A DNA stretch of 64,000 bases, taken from an uncultured Parolsenella sp. (lineage in GTDB: Bacteria > Actinomycetota > Coriobacteriia > Coriobacteriales > Atopobiaceae). Below the pieces are notes generated by a model that worked only from the letters and a program-made list of their open reading frames with translations, had not been told where the DNA came from and searched no databases. Location: contig NZ_CAKUIH010000008.1 in assembly GCF_934660935.1 (NCBI RefSeq), positions 1-64,000 of the forward strand. Reading direction: 5' to 3'. This document shows positions 7,665 to 15,930 of the stretch, piece after piece; the stretch's first letter is position 1, and every line of letters begins with the position of its first letter. Both the position numbers and the translations under genes were made by a program.

Positions 7665-8999
7665 ATGGCTAAATCCGACGTAACGGTATTCCTGAATGCG
7701 ACGGTCCTCGATGGCACCGAGCATATGGAGCCGCAGCGTGGTATGGCGGTAACTGTCGAGGGTGGCAAAATCGCCCGCATCGAGCCGTCCGCCGTGGCTC
7801 GCGTTGCCGAGGGTGCGAAAACGATCGATCTCGATGGCGCGTTTTTGTTGCCCGGCCTCATCAACATGCATGTGCATTTTTGCGGCTCTGGTAAGCCCGT
7901 GAGCTCGGGAGATGCCGGCAGTCTGATGTCGAAGCTGGACAATCCGGTGGGGCGCGCGATTTTGCGACGCATCATCAAGGGTTCTGCGCAGCAGCAGCTT
8001 GCCAGCGGCGTCACCACGGTGCGCGGCGCCGGAGACCCGCTCTTTGCAGACATCGCCGTTCGCGACGCTATCGAGTCTGGTCGCTACGTTGGCCCTCGCA
8101 TCGTCGCTCCCGGTACGGGCGTTACCGTTCCGGGCGGCCACGGCGCCGGCCTCTTCGCCATGGTGGCGGATACTCCCGAGCAAGCTGCCCAGCAGGTGCA
8201 TGACATCGCCGCGCATGGTGCTGACGTAATCAAGCTCTTCGTGACGGGCGGTGTGTTTGACGCCACCGAGCCGGGTGAGCCCGGCGTGCTGCGCATGTCT
8301 CCCGAGATCGCGGCGGCGAGTTGCAAGGCGGCTCACGAGCTGGGCCTTCCCGTCATGGCACACGTCGAGAGCAGCGAGGGCGTACGTGTGGCTCTTGCCG
8401 CCGGCGTTGACACCATCGAGCATGGCGCCGAGATGGATGATGAAATCCGCGAGCTCTATAAGGGGGCTGCCGGGACGCAGCTGGCGGGTCGTCCGGCGTC
8501 TGTCACTTGCACGATCTCGCCGGCACTGCCCTTTGTTCTGCTTGCGCCTGAGAAGACGCACTCGACGGAAGTGCAGAAGGTCAACGGCGACATCGTCTGC
8601 AACGGCATCATCAACAGCGCTCGCGAGGCGCTGGAGGCCGGCATTCCCGTTGGCCTTGGTACGGATTCGAGCTGTCCATACGTCACGCAGTATGACATGT
8701 GGCGCGAGGTTGCCTACTTCGCCAAGTATGCTGGCGTCTCCAATGCCTTCGCGCTTCACACGGCAACGCAGGTCAATGCCGGACTTTTGGGTCTTGGTGA
8801 CGTGACGGGCACCGTCGAGGTGGGCAAGGACGCCGACCTCCTCGCCGTCGCAGGTGATCCGCTCGTCGACCTTTCGGCTCTGCGTGCCCCGCTGCACGTG
8901 ATGGCTCGCGGCAAGCTTGCGGATAAGCTCAAGGTCAAGCACATTGGCGAGCTCGATCGGGAGCTTGACTGGATCCTCGACCAGCCTGTTGAGCGCTAG
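7665..8999 (+). CDS. Metal-dependent amidohydrolase (imidazolonepropionase/prolidase-like)
   Basis: This 444-residue protein is a metal-dependent hydrolase of the amidohydrolase superfamily. A beta-sandwich N terminus is followed by LPGLINMHVHF with His69 and His71, an internal lysine (ADVIKLFVTGG), PVMAHVES, DTIEHGAEMD and GLGTDSSCPY as the remaining metal ligands. It returns to the sandwich at TGTVEVGKDADLLAV. The subgroup includes imidazolonepropionase and Xaa-Pro dipeptidase-like enzymes; the substrate is not determined. The ATG chosen follows GAAGGGGAGC; an upstream in-frame start would only add 21 non-conserved residues. A strong terminator follows. Confidence 0.85.
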   Translation: MAKSDVTVFLNATVLDGTEHMEPQRGMAVTVEGGKIARIEPSAVARVAEGAKTIDLDGAFLLPGLINMHVHFCGSGKPVSSGDAGSLMSKLDNPVGRAILRRIIKGSAQQQLASGVTTVRGAGDPLFADIAVRDAIESGRYVGPRIVAPGTGVTVPGGHGAGLFAMVADTPEQAAQQVHDIAAHGADVIKLFVTGGVFDATEPGEPGVLRMSPEIAAASCKAAHELGLPVMAHVESSEGVRVALAAGVDTIEHGAEMDDEIRELYKGAAGTQLAGRPASVTCTISPALPFVLLAPEKTHSTEVQKVNGDIVCNGIINSAREALEAGIPVGLGTDSSCPYVTQYDMWREVAYFAKYAGVSNAFALHTATQVNAGLLGLGDVTGTVEVGKDADLLAVAGDPLVDLSALRAPLHVMARGKLADKLKVKHIGELDRELDWILDQPVER

Positions 9000-9040
9000 A
9001 TTCTCATCGATCACCCGTAGCGTAGCCGCGGGTTGATAGG

Positions 9041-9069
9041 GCGGCCCGTCGAACGCGGGCCGCTTTTTT
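9041..9069 (+). terminator. Rho-independent terminator
   Basis: GCGGCCCG (9041-9048) pairs with CGGGCCGC (9056-9063) and is followed directly by six T residues. Confidence 0.85.
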
Positions 9070-9070
9070 G

Positions 9071-9552
9071 TATCGGATGCGAGCTTCCACCTTGCGTCGC
9101 GAGCGGGTGGTTGCTTGTGCCGCGGGCGGTTGCTTGCGACGCGGGCGGGCCCCGTCTTGCATCGCGAGCGAGCTATCCGCGAGCGTGCGACTATTTGCGC
9201 CGCGGGCGGGGCTGCTTGTTTCGTGCGCGAGCCCCGTCTTATGCCGCGCGTGCGGCTCTTTGGATGGCGTTCCGCAGCTCATTTTGCTCTGCGCGATCAA
9301 CTTTTCCGCGAGTGCTCGGGAGCTTTCAACACGAGACGCGAGGCTTGTACCTGCGGTGTCGGCGTTTGTTTGACGCGTCTTGGCATGTTTTTGCGTTTTC
9401 CGGTTTGGAACGTGTCTGATGCGGGTTTGAGCGCATGGGACTTTCTTGGCGCGGAGGCCTTCGAGATCTCCTCTTCCCCGTACTCTCGGGATGAGCGGAG
9501 GGCGTGTGTTCATGGTGGCGCGCACGCCCTCCCTTCATTCGAAGGGAGGAAT
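9071..9552. other. Non-coding gap with degenerate GC-rich repeats
   Basis: These 480 bases are open in more than one frame only because of G+C bias. Short imperfect repeats of the type GCGGGCGGTTGCTTGC recur between 9100 and 9240. GAAGGGAGG at 9541-9549 is the ribosome-binding site of the next gene. I see no gene here. Confidence 0.5.
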
Positions 9553-10206
9553 ATGAGCACGTATGATCTGGTCCAGGAGGACGTCGCGGATGTGTTCGAG
9601 CGCTGGGCGGATAGGGACGCCCCGTATTTCGAGACCTCACGACTCTTGTTCGAGTACCTCGTGATGCCCGCGGCGGAGTATCTGGAGAGCCCGCCGGAGT
9701 CGCTTCTCGAGCAGACGAGTCTTGCCTATACGGAGTGGCTGCTGTTCGAGTATCCCATTGACGGCCTACATACGCCCATTGAGCTCTACGCGATGATGCC
9801 GCCAGGCATGGTGTCGGAAAGCCGAGCGGGGCGCATCGAGCAAGTGGCGCGAACGCAGCGCTTCTCCCAGTTTGCTCTGGGGGAGAAGAACCCGAGGGAG
9901 GGAACGGTTCGCGTGCGAGATGTGAATACGGGAGATGAGCTCGAACTGTGCTGCCCCGATGCGGCAACGCGCCACAGATGGAAGAGGGGGCTTCTGGGGA
10001 CTCGGATTGCGCTGGTGAACGGCTCGTGGGTCTGCGTTGGGGGCGTGAAGTTCTATGACCGTGCGCCGGATGCGGACCCGAGCCTCAGGGATAGGCCGAC
10101 GGACATCGACTGTGTCACGGGTAGCTTTTACCTCGATCTTCTGCGAGAGACCATCGGAATTGACGGGGCGTATTTCGACAGCTTGAACCTGGTGCGCCTG
10201 GGATAG
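9553..10206 (+). CDS. Uncharacterised acidic protein
   Basis: This 217-residue soluble, acidic protein starts at the ATG after GAAGGGAGG; the open frame extends further upstream into repetitive DNA and should not be used. It has no signal peptide or membrane segment. It begins MSTYDLVQEDVADVFERWAD and contains DVNTGDELELCCPDAA and a Trp-rich NGSWVCVGGVKFYD, giving an alpha-helical first half and a beta-rich second half. Proteins of this kind sometimes accompany SEC-C-type domains, but I do not recognise a family with confidence. The gene stands alone between hairpins. Confidence 0.75.
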   Translation: MSTYDLVQEDVADVFERWADRDAPYFETSRLLFEYLVMPAAEYLESPPESLLEQTSLAYTEWLLFEYPIDGLHTPIELYAMMPPGMVSESRAGRIEQVARTQRFSQFALGEKNPREGTVRVRDVNTGDELELCCPDAATRHRWKRGLLGTRIALVNGSWVCVGGVKFYDRAPDADPSLRDRPTDIDCVTGSFYLDLLRETIGIDGAYFDSLNLVRLG

Positions 10207-10429
10207 ACGTGCTGCTCGCGAGGAATTGAGCCTCCCACGGAGCCGCGCCTGAGGCGGCTCGCCTGCTCCGGTGCGTTCAAGGGCGCTGAAACGATCGCAC
10301 CTAGTGCGCGTGGGATGAAGGGAGATGCTGCCGCTGCCGCACGGGCGGGTAATCCCGTATCATCGTGAGGATGAAAAGGCCGCGCGTGCCCGCGGGGACG
10401 GGCCGCGCGCTTCGATGAAAGGGAACCAC

Positions 10430-10846
10430 ATGATTAAGGACATCGTGAAGGACGAGGAGTTCCTCTCCAAGCCGGCGGAGCCCGCCACTCCCGAGGACGC
10501 GGATGTTGCCCAGGACCTGCTCGATACCATGGCTGCCAATGAGGATTGCGCCGGCCTTGCCGCCAACCAGATTGGCTCAACCAAGGCCATCATCGCCTTC
10601 CTCGGTGCCCATGGTCCGCAGGTTATGTATAACCCCAAGATTGTTGCCACGATGGTGCCGTACAAGGTCAGCGAGGGCTGTCTTTCGCTCGATCGCGAGA
10701 CCGTGGTTCAGCGTTTCCAGCTGATTCGCGTCCAGTTTGACGCCCTGGTCAATGGCAAGTTCGAGTCCCGCACGCGCAAGCTCAGCGGCTGGGTTGCCGA
10801 GGTTGTCCAGCATGGCGTTGACCACTGTGCTGGCAAGCTGGTCTAA
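10430..10846 (+). CDS. Peptide deformylase-like protein with altered HExDH motif
   Basis: This 138-residue protein is related to short clostridial-type deformylases. Motif I (CAGLAANQIG) and motif II (EGCLS, with the metal Cys) are intact. Motif III reads QHGVDH, with Gly where the catalytic Glu of HExDH should be. The metal ligands remain, but the general acid/base is missing, so ordinary deformylase activity is doubtful. The ATG chosen is preceded by GAAAGGG at good spacing; another in-frame ATG lies five codons upstream. A tandem repeat covers its stop codon. Confidence 0.8.
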   Translation: MIKDIVKDEEFLSKPAEPATPEDADVAQDLLDTMAANEDCAGLAANQIGSTKAIIAFLGAHGPQVMYNPKIVATMVPYKVSEGCLSLDRETVVQRFQLIRVQFDALVNGKFESRTRKLSGWVAEVVQHGVDHCAGKLV

Positions 10847-10880
10847 CTGGCAAGCTGGTCTAACTGGGCAAGCTAGCCAA
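10830..10880 (+). repeat. 17 bp tandem repeat across the deformylase-like stop codon
   Basis: CTGGCAAGCTGGTCTAA occurs at 10830-10846, where its TAA is the stop, and again exactly at 10847-10863. A decayed third copy is at 10864-10880. This looks like replication slippage. Confidence 0.85.
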
Positions 10881-10930
10881 GCCGGCAGCTGGTCTAGCGA
10901 CTGGTGCGTCTGATCGCGTAGATGATGACG

Positions 10931-10964
10931 AGGGGCGGTTCCTTATGGAGCCGCCCCTCTTTCT
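10931..10964 (+). terminator. Terminator hairpin
   Basis: AGGGGCGGTTCC (10931-10942) pairs with GGAGCCGCCCCT (10947-10958) with one G-U pair, followed by CTTTCT. It closes the deformylase-like gene. Confidence 0.7.
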
Positions 10965-11076
10965 GTTCATTGGGACATCTGATGGGGTGCGGGGCGCCCG
11001 ATGGAGTGTGGGGCCCGACGGGGTGCGAGGCGCCCGATGCGCCGCGGCGCGCCTGCTGTTGGCGCGATTGACGCAG

Positions 11077-12456
11077 CTAGTGCACGAACTTGCGCACGAA
11101 GAAGCGCTTCCAGCTCGCGTAGGGCTGATAACGGAAGGGAGCGTCGAAGAACGTTGCCTTGTCCACGATGCTCTTCTCGTGCGTAAAGGCCTCGAAGCTC
11201 TTGCGACCATGGTAGCTGCCCATGCCGGAAGCTCCCATTCCGCCGAAGCCCATGCGGCTTGTGGCGAGGTGCATGATGCAGTCGTTGACGCAGCCTCCGC
11301 CAAACGGGACTTCGCGCATGACGCGGCGTGCGAGTGCGCGGTCTTCGGTGAAAAGATAGAGGGCAAGCGGGGTGGGGCGCTCCTCAACGAAGCGCAACGC
11401 CTGTCCGAGGTCCTCATAGGCTATGACGGGAAGAACGGGACCGAAAATCTCTTCTCCCATGACGGCGTCGGCGGGGGTCACGTTGTCCATGACCGTGGGC
11501 TCGATGCGCAGCGTTGTCTCGTCTGCGCGGCCGCCCATGATGACCTTGGCGGGATCGATGAGACCTGTGACGCGGTCGAAGTGCTTGCGATTGATGATCT
11601 TGCCGTATGTGGGGTTGGCGAGGGTGTCGGCGCCGTACATGGAGATGACTTCCTCGCGGATAAGGCCGATGAGCTCGTCCTTCACGGCCTGATCGACCAA
11701 CAGATAGTCTGGAGCCACGCATGTTTGCCCCACGTTGAGCCACTTGCCGAAGGCGATTCGGCGTGCGGCGACGCGCAGGTTGGCGGTCTTCTCGACGATG
11801 CACGGGCTCTTGCCGCCCAGTTCGAGCGTTACGGGCGTGAGGTTCTCTGCGGCGCGGCTCATGACGAGCTTTCCGACGCTGACGCTGCCGGTGAAGAAGA
11901 TGTTGTCCCAGCGCTGGTCGAGCAGGGCCTCGTTCTCAGAGCGACCACCTTCGACGACGCTAACAAGCTCGGGCGGGAAAGCCTCCTCGCATATCTGGCG
12001 CAGCATGGCGGATGATGCCGGTGCGTAAGCGCTTGGCTTGACGACGACGGTGTTGCCTGCGGCGATGGCGCCGGCAAGCGGCTCGAGCGTGAGCAGGAAG
12101 GGGTAGTTCCATGGGGCCATGACGAGCGTGACACCGTAGGGCACGCGCTCGACGCGGCTTGTTGCGATGGCGTTCGCGAGGTCGGTTGAACGGCGCCGCG
12201 GACGTGCCCAGCGTGCGACGTGGCGCTCCTGATAGCGAATCTCAGAGAGGGCGAGGCCAATCTCGCACATGTAGCTTTCATCGTGAGACTTGCCGAGGTC
12301 CTCATAGAGGGCGTGCGCGATGTCGTCCTCGTGTGCCTGGACCGCCTCGCGCAGGCGAGCAAGGTAAGCTCGCCTTGAGGAGACATCCATCGTGGCATGG
12401 CTCATGAAGAAGGAGCGTTGACGCTCGACAAGCTCCTTGATCTGCGGTTCTTTCAC
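11077..12456 (-). CDS. Aldehyde dehydrogenase (class 3 / fatty-aldehyde type)
   Basis: This 459-residue NAD(P)-dependent enzyme oxidises aldehydes to acids. The nucleotide and active-site signatures are clear: MAPWNYPFLL, VVKPSAYAP, IFFTGSVSVGKLV, catalytic Glu in LELGGKSP and nucleophile Cys in VGQTCVAPDY, then EEIFGPVLPV. The length and C-terminal GRKSFEAFTHEKS match the short, non-acylating class 3 group. Its start overlaps the end of the alcohol dehydrogenase gene by 4 nt, so the pair can convert alcohols to carboxylic acids through an aldehyde. The physiological substrate is unknown. Confidence 0.92.
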   Translation of the reverse strand: MKEPQIKELVERQRSFFMSHATMDVSSRRAYLARLREAVQAHEDDIAHALYEDLGKSHDESYMCEIGLALSEIRYQERHVARWARPRRRSTDLANAIATSRVERVPYGVTLVMAPWNYPFLLTLEPLAGAIAAGNTVVVKPSAYAPASSAMLRQICEEAFPPELVSVVEGGRSENEALLDQRWDNIFFTGSVSVGKLVMSRAAENLTPVTLELGGKSPCIVEKTANLRVAARRIAFGKWLNVGQTCVAPDYLLVDQAVKDELIGLIREEVISMYGADTLANPTYGKIINRKHFDRVTGLIDPAKVIMGGRADETTLRIEPTVMDNVTPADAVMGEEIFGPVLPVIAYEDLGQALRFVEERPTPLALYLFTEDRALARRVMREVPFGGGCVNDCIMHLATSRMGFGGMGASGMGSYHGRKSFEAFTHEKSIVDKATFFDAPFRYQPYASWKRFFVRKFVH

Positions 12457-13835
12457 GCAAACGCCTCTCTCGTCTGGGGCATGCTGCTTGCATTGGCGCC
12501 GGAGTTGCTGGCGCGCTTGCCGGGCGATTCAATAGGCGCCTGGACTGCCGCCGCGATCGGGACGCGAACGGTTTCGGGGGCGTTGACGGTCTCCGGAACG
12601 TTCGTCGGCGCAACCGCGGGTTCATCGGCGAAGCGGCCGCCGGCAACAATACGATACATGTGCTCGAGGTCCGTGCGATCCCATAGGACGGGAACGGGGT
12701 AGAGCGGATTTGCCTCCGCGTCCGCATGGGCTGCCATGGCCTCAAGGTCTTCGGCGCGAATGCCATCGAGATGCTTGGGAATGCCGAGCTTGCCATTCAT
12801 GTCCTCAATCCAGCGGATGAAAGCGCAGGAGGCGTCGTGGTCCGACGTGCTCGTCGATGCGATGCCAGCGTGGCGCGCGAGGATGGCGAGCTTGGGTGCC
12901 GCCGCATCCCCGTAGGCGCGCAGGACATGCGGCAGGATGATGGCGTTTGCGAGGCCGTGGGGAATGCCGTACATGCCGCCGAGGCTGTGCGCGATGGCGT
13001 GAACATAGCCCACGTAGGACTGCGTGAACGCGATGCCCGCCTCGTAGGATGCCGTGAGCATGTTGCGACGGGCGGCCTCGCCGTTGCCGTCTTCGAAGGC
13101 CTCGAGGAGGTTGTCGTGAATGAGGCGTACGGCGTCGAGGACCATCTCGCGCGTGTGAGCCGTGGTGCTGCGCCCGATGAAGGCCTCAACCGCGTGCGTG
13201 AGCGCGTCCATACCCGTCTGGCCCGTGAGGGAGGCGGGGAGCCCGGCCGTGAGGCGCCAGTCGTGGACGGCGATGCTTGGGATGAGGAAGAAGTCGTTGA
13301 TGGGGTACTTGTAGTGCGTCTTCTCGTCCGTGATGACGGCGGCGAGCGTGACTTCGCTACCGGTACCGGCCGTGGTTGGGACGGCAATGAGTAGGGGTAG
13401 ACGGTGGTGGACTCGGAGAAGGCCGCGCATGTCGCCTACGGTCTTGCCGGGCCTGGCGACGCGCGCGCCCACCGCCTTGGCGCAGTCCATCGAGGAGCCG
13501 CCGCCAAACCCGATGATGGCCTGGCAGCTGTTGTCGCGGTAGAGCGAGAGCGCGTGCTCGACGTTCTCGACGGTGGGATTGGCCACGGTATTGGAGAAGA
13601 TGGCGCACGAAATGCCCGCACGCTCGAGCGCGTCTTCGAGGCCGTGCGTGAGGCCGACGCGGGCAATGCCCGGATCGGTCACGAGCAAGACGGAATCGAT
13701 GTCCTTCTCGGCCAGAGCGGCGGGAATTGCCTCGACGGAATTGAGGATTTGCGGCTCGCGATACGGCAAGACGGGCAGAGCAATGCGAAATGCCGTCTGG
13801 AAGGTGCGGCACCAGGCCTTACGCAGTGGGTTCAT
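12453..13835 (-). CDS. Iron-containing alcohol dehydrogenase
   Basis: This 460-residue group III alcohol dehydrogenase has GFGGGSSMDCAKAVGA (nucleotide binding), PTTAGTGSEVT, DALTHAVEAF and HAIAHSLGGMYGIPHGLANA, which carry the His/Asp iron ligands. The catalytic domain ends near residue 395. A Pro/Ala/Val-rich tail of about 60 residues (PTNVPETVNAPETV) follows and is unusual for the family. It is the first gene of a two-gene unit with the aldehyde dehydrogenase (ATGA overlap). The starting Met is preceded by AGGAGAAC at short spacing. Confidence 0.9.
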   Translation of the reverse strand: MNPLRKAWCRTFQTAFRIALPVLPYREPQILNSVEAIPAALAEKDIDSVLLVTDPGIARVGLTHGLEDALERAGISCAIFSNTVANPTVENVEHALSLYRDNSCQAIIGFGGGSSMDCAKAVGARVARPGKTVGDMRGLLRVHHRLPLLIAVPTTAGTGSEVTLAAVITDEKTHYKYPINDFFLIPSIAVHDWRLTAGLPASLTGQTGMDALTHAVEAFIGRSTTAHTREMVLDAVRLIHDNLLEAFEDGNGEAARRNMLTASYEAGIAFTQSYVGYVHAIAHSLGGMYGIPHGLANAIILPHVLRAYGDAAAPKLAILARHAGIASTSTSDHDASCAFIRWIEDMNGKLGIPKHLDGIRAEDLEAMAAHADAEANPLYPVPVLWDRTDLEHMYRIVAGGRFADEPAVAPTNVPETVNAPETVRVPIAAAVQAPIESPGKRASNSGANASSMPQTREAFA

Positions 13836-14016
13836 GGTTCTCCTAACGTAACCCGTTGGGGTGGGCGGAAAAGCCTAGCGGGGATTGTATGGCCGAGATG
13901 TTAAGCAGTCAACAAAATTTGCGAAGGCTCCATAGGGTGCGCGGTTGGGGCGCGTACGGCTTGCGGCGCTGCCCGCGACCACCGAACGAGTATGCGCGCG
14001 TGCAAAAAAGAGGAAG

Positions 14017-14110
14017 GAAGTTCAATTTGTTGTGCTAGTATTGCCCAGGAATTGAACTACTGATAGCGAAGTTCAATTCCTGCACCTAAGAGCAGGCAAA
14101 ATTGAACTTT
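14017..14110. promoter_or_regulatory. Array of four alternating GTTCAATT half-sites
   Basis: GTTCAATT occurs near 14019-14027, AATTGAAC at 14051-14058, GTTCAATT at 14071-14078 and AATTGAAC at about 14100-14107. The central pair extends to a perfect 10 bp inverted repeat (GGAATTGAAC / GTTCAATTCC, 14049-14058 and 14071-14080). The array ends 65 bp before the HTH-aminotransferase gene and probably is its autoregulatory operator. Confidence 0.65.
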
Positions 14111-14174
14111 ACGCGCCTAGAAGCTTGCCTGTGGACAAGGCGAGACGTGAGGTCTAGGCAAACCTGGAGGGGCC

Positions 14175-15734
14175 ATGAATCAGGAGAAGTTCTCGGAACG
14201 CCTTAGGCAGGCGATGGACGTGGCCGGACTCAAGCAGGCGGACCTCGTGCGCCTTGCTGACGAGCGCGGCTCGAAGCTTGGAAAGAGCCAGGTCAGCCAA
14301 TACGTCTCCGGTAAGGTCACTCCGCGTCTCGCCACCCTTACCCTTGTCGCTGACCTTCTCGGCGTGAGCCCGGCTTGGCTCGACGGCACTTCTGCCGTTG
14401 GTGGCCCCTCGGGCGCTCCTGACGCGGCGGCTGCGCGAGCTACCGCGCGGCATACGGCCGCTTATACCTCGAACGCTACATCTGACCAGCAGATTTCAAA
14501 TAAAGGGAGCATCCTCATGCGCCAGTTCAAGAAGTCCAACAAGCTCGACAACGTGCTCTATGACGTCCGCGGCCCGGTCGTTGACGAGGCGGCGCGCATG
14601 GAGGCGGAGGGCGAGCGAATCCTCAAGCTCAACATCGGCAACCCGGCGCCGTTCGGATTCCGCACGCCCGACGAGGTCGTGAAGGACATGCGCCAGCAGC
14701 TCACCGAGTGCGAGGGCTACTCTGACTCGCGCGGCCTGTTCTCCGCTCGCAAGGCGATCATGCAGTATGCGCAGCTCAAGCACCTGCCCAACGTGGACAT
14801 GGAGCACATCTACACCGGCAATGGCGTCTCCGAGCTCATTCAGCTGTCCATGCACGCCCTGCTTGATGACGGCGACGAGGTCCTCATCCCCAGCCCCGAC
14901 TATCCGCTGTGGACCGCCTGCGCCACGCTTGCCGGTGGCAATCCCGTTCACTACATCTGTGACGAGCAGGCCGAGTGGATGCCGGACATCGCCGACATGG
15001 AGTCCAAGGTCACGAGCCGCACCAAGGCTATCGTCATCATTAACCCGAACAACCCCACCGGTGCTGTCTATTCGCGCGAGGTGCTCGAGGAGATCGTCGA
15101 CGTCGCCCGCCGTCACCAGCTTATGATCTTCTCGGATGAGATCTATGACCGCCTGTGCATGGACGGCGTCGAGCACGTCTCCATCGCGTCGCTTGCCCCG
15201 GATCTGCCGTGCGTGACCTTCTCCGGACTTTCGAAGAGCCACATGATCGCGGGCTACCGCATCGGCTGGATGATTCTGTCTGGCAACCTCCGCTGCATGA
15301 GCGACTTCATCCTGGGCGTGAACATGCTCTCTAACATGCGCCTTTGCTCGAACGTGCCGGCGCAGTCCATCGTGCAGACGGCGCTTGGCGGATACCAGAG
15401 CGTCGAGACGTACGTGCGTCCGGGCGGCCGCGTCTGCGACCAGCGTGACTTCATTTGGCGCGCGCTCAACGAGATCGACGGCATCACGGCTGTGAAGCCC
15501 AAGGCGGCGTTCTACATCTTCCCAAAGATTGACGTGAAGAAGTTCAATATCACGGATGACGAGCAGTTCGCGCTCGACCTTCTCCATGACAAGAAGATTC
15601 TGATTACGCGCGGCGGTGGCTTCAACTGGGACGAGCCCGATCACTTCCGCATCGTCTATCTGCCGCGCATCGAGGTTCTGGCTGAGTGCATGGATGATCT
15701 CGCCGACTTCCTGACCACCTATCGTCAGGAGTAG
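14175..15734 (+). CDS. Xre-type HTH fused to AlaA-type aminotransferase
   Basis: This 519-residue protein has two parts. Residues 5-70 form a Cro/C1-type HTH (FSERLRQAMDVAGLKQADLV, SKLGKSQVSQYVSGK). Residues 115-519 are a complete fold-type I aminotransferase very similar to alanine aminotransferase AlaA (LNIGNPAPFGF, IINPNNPTGAVYS, SDEIYDR, PLP-lysine in FSGLSKSHMIAGYRIGW, LCSNVPAQ). A variable Ala/Thr-rich linker joins them. An internal ATG at 14517 follows AAGGGAG with 8-base spacing, so a shorter free aminotransferase may also be made. GGAGG precedes the first ATG. A regulator sensing or using alanine/pyruvate is one reading, by analogy with MocR/GabR fusions. Confidence 0.88.
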   Translation: MNQEKFSERLRQAMDVAGLKQADLVRLADERGSKLGKSQVSQYVSGKVTPRLATLTLVADLLGVSPAWLDGTSAVGGPSGAPDAAAARATARHTAAYTSNATSDQQISNKGSILMRQFKKSNKLDNVLYDVRGPVVDEAARMEAEGERILKLNIGNPAPFGFRTPDEVVKDMRQQLTECEGYSDSRGLFSARKAIMQYAQLKHLPNVDMEHIYTGNGVSELIQLSMHALLDDGDEVLIPSPDYPLWTACATLAGGNPVHYICDEQAEWMPDIADMESKVTSRTKAIVIINPNNPTGAVYSREVLEEIVDVARRHQLMIFSDEIYDRLCMDGVEHVSIASLAPDLPCVTFSGLSKSHMIAGYRIGWMILSGNLRCMSDFILGVNMLSNMRLCSNVPAQSIVQTALGGYQSVETYVRPGGRVCDQRDFIWRALNEIDGITAVKPKAAFYIFPKIDVKKFNITDDEQFALDLLHDKKILITRGGGFNWDEPDHFRIVYLPRIEVLAECMDDLADFLTTYRQE

Positions 15735-15930
15735 CTCGCCGTCTTGCTGCGGCGTTTCGGTGGAGGAATGCCGCAGCACGCGTTGGCGCAGCTTACAGGC
15801 CATATACTAGTTCGCCGTGCTGGCCACCCCGGGAGGGGTAAGACGAATGACACAGATGATCAGAGTTGAGGAATCCGGCACGCGGCGCGGGAGCGCCACA
15901 TTCGCCCGAGGGGCGCAAGAAGGAGACACC

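Noticed and set aside
9115..9552. Upstream extension of the gene at 9553 (146 extra codons)
   Set aside because: The extra sequence is Cys/Arg-rich, comes from degenerate GC repeats, and a clear ribosome site stands directly before the ATG at 9553.
10240..10260. Small hairpin GAGCCGC/GCGGCTC after the gene ending at 10206
   Set aside because: Only 7 bp and no T-run, too weak to call a terminator.
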